Assembly: GCA_010024525.1 (NCBI GenBank)
Contig: RGGS01000081.1
Location: 1-6,350 of the forward strand
Direction of reading: 5' to 3'
Length of the DNA: 6,350 bases
DNA from: Verrucomicrobiota bacterium
GTDB lineage: Bacteria; Verrucomicrobiota; Verrucomicrobiia; Methylacidiphilales; Verrucolacustridaceae
Under the pieces are notes generated by a model that was given only the letters and a program-made list of their open reading frames with translations, searched no databases and was not told the DNA's origin. Positions 6,098-6,350 of the stretch are shown here, piece by piece. A program made the position numbers and the translations under genes. Numbering within the stretch: position 1 is the first letter of the stretch; every line of letters begins with the position of its first letter.

Positions 6098-6350
6098 TTA
6101 TAACTCTTGGCCATCAAAGAGATCGGGCATCAGTTCCCTTCCCCACCTCCACGCGCTCGGCATGGCTTGATACCCAATATGTCCTTGGGATACCTCGCGA
6201 TAGCGGGCACCCCCCCAGGCTTTCGCCAGAGATTTCAACTTCTCGGGTGGAGAGATGGAGTCATGGCCCCCTCCCACGATTAGGATTTGGGAGGGATGAA
6301 TTTTGGGTTGGGCATGGGAGGGACAGACCAAAGGCAAAAGGCGTTCCGCC
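6098..6350 (-). CDS. Alpha/beta hydrolase, C-terminal fragment (5' end outside window)
   Basis: This is the last 83 residues of a protein whose start lies beyond the right edge; the frame is open to base 6350, and the stop is TAA at 6100-6098. The segment ILIVGGGHDSISPP followed by KLKSLAKAWGGARYREV and then SQGHIG matches the end of an alpha/beta hydrolase fold. There, a strand leads into the acid residue (the Asp of GGHD), and the catalytic His sits in a GHI turn after the last strand. The nucleophile Ser elbow is not in the window, so substrate and subfamily cannot be given. An internal TTG at 6337 could be mistaken for a start, but it falls inside the fold and the family-like sequence continues upstream of it. 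It ends 90 nt before pdhA, so it may or may not share its transcript. Fold assignment is moderately sure; function is unknown. Confidence 0.65.
   Translation of the reverse strand, partial: AERLLPLVCPSHAQPKIHPSQILIVGGGHDSISPPEKLKSLAKAWGGARYREVSQGHIGYQAMPSAWRWGRELMPDLFDGQEL

Overview
The window is bacterial, and every gene I can support lies on the minus strand, so transcription runs from high to low coordinates. The DNA looks moderately GC-rich (estimated by eye). The genes are tightly packed: ATGA overlap, 2-nt and 34-nt gaps. The E1 alpha and beta protein styles (for example HLYIGQEAVAVG, YRDHGHALARG, RYMSGGQ) recall PVC-group and related Gram-negative bacteria. That placement is an inference from remembered family sequences and is weak.

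Layout in transcription order: (1) the C-terminal end of an alpha/beta hydrolase, entering from the right edge (6350-6098); (2) a 90-nt gap with a possible weak promoter and a clear ribosome binding site; (3) pdhA, the pyruvate dehydrogenase E1 alpha subunit, starting with GTG at 6007; (4) pdhB, the E1 beta subunit, complete, 5130-4156; (5) a large membrane protein from 4121 that joins a GH18-like domain, a NodB-type polysaccharide deacetylase and a family 2 glycosyltransferase; (6) a secreted GH26-like glycoside hydrolase, 1126-77, whose start codon overlaps the true stop codon of the glycosyltransferase gene. The last 76 bases (76-1) hold nothing I can name.

Functionally there are two blocks. 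pdhA-pdhB would make the thiamine-diphosphate E1 component that decarboxylates pyruvate and passes the acetyl group to a lipoyl E2; no E2 or E3 gene is in the window. The deacetylase-glycosyltransferase and the GH26-like protein look like an exopolysaccharide module: one membrane protein to polymerise and deacetylate an amino-sugar polymer (comparable to PgaC plus PgaB in one chain) and one secreted hydrolase to trim or bind it.

The most striking observation is that two genes show the same kind of lesion. In pdhA the frame stops at 5369, and the recognisable E1 alpha C-terminus resumes in another frame right at the stop, with about 65-75 family residues missing, including the RYRGHSMSDP loop. 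In the glycosyltransferase, the chain is normal up to the QRRRW motif (ending near 1260). The recognisable extreme C-terminus then follows directly in another frame, with roughly 100-140 residues of membrane helices missing. Two out-of-frame internal losses about 4.1 kb apart, flanked by intact genes, point either to collapse in the assembly or to real gene decay. I cannot separate these from the sequence alone. I see no RNA gene, CRISPR array, insertion sequence or phage gene.
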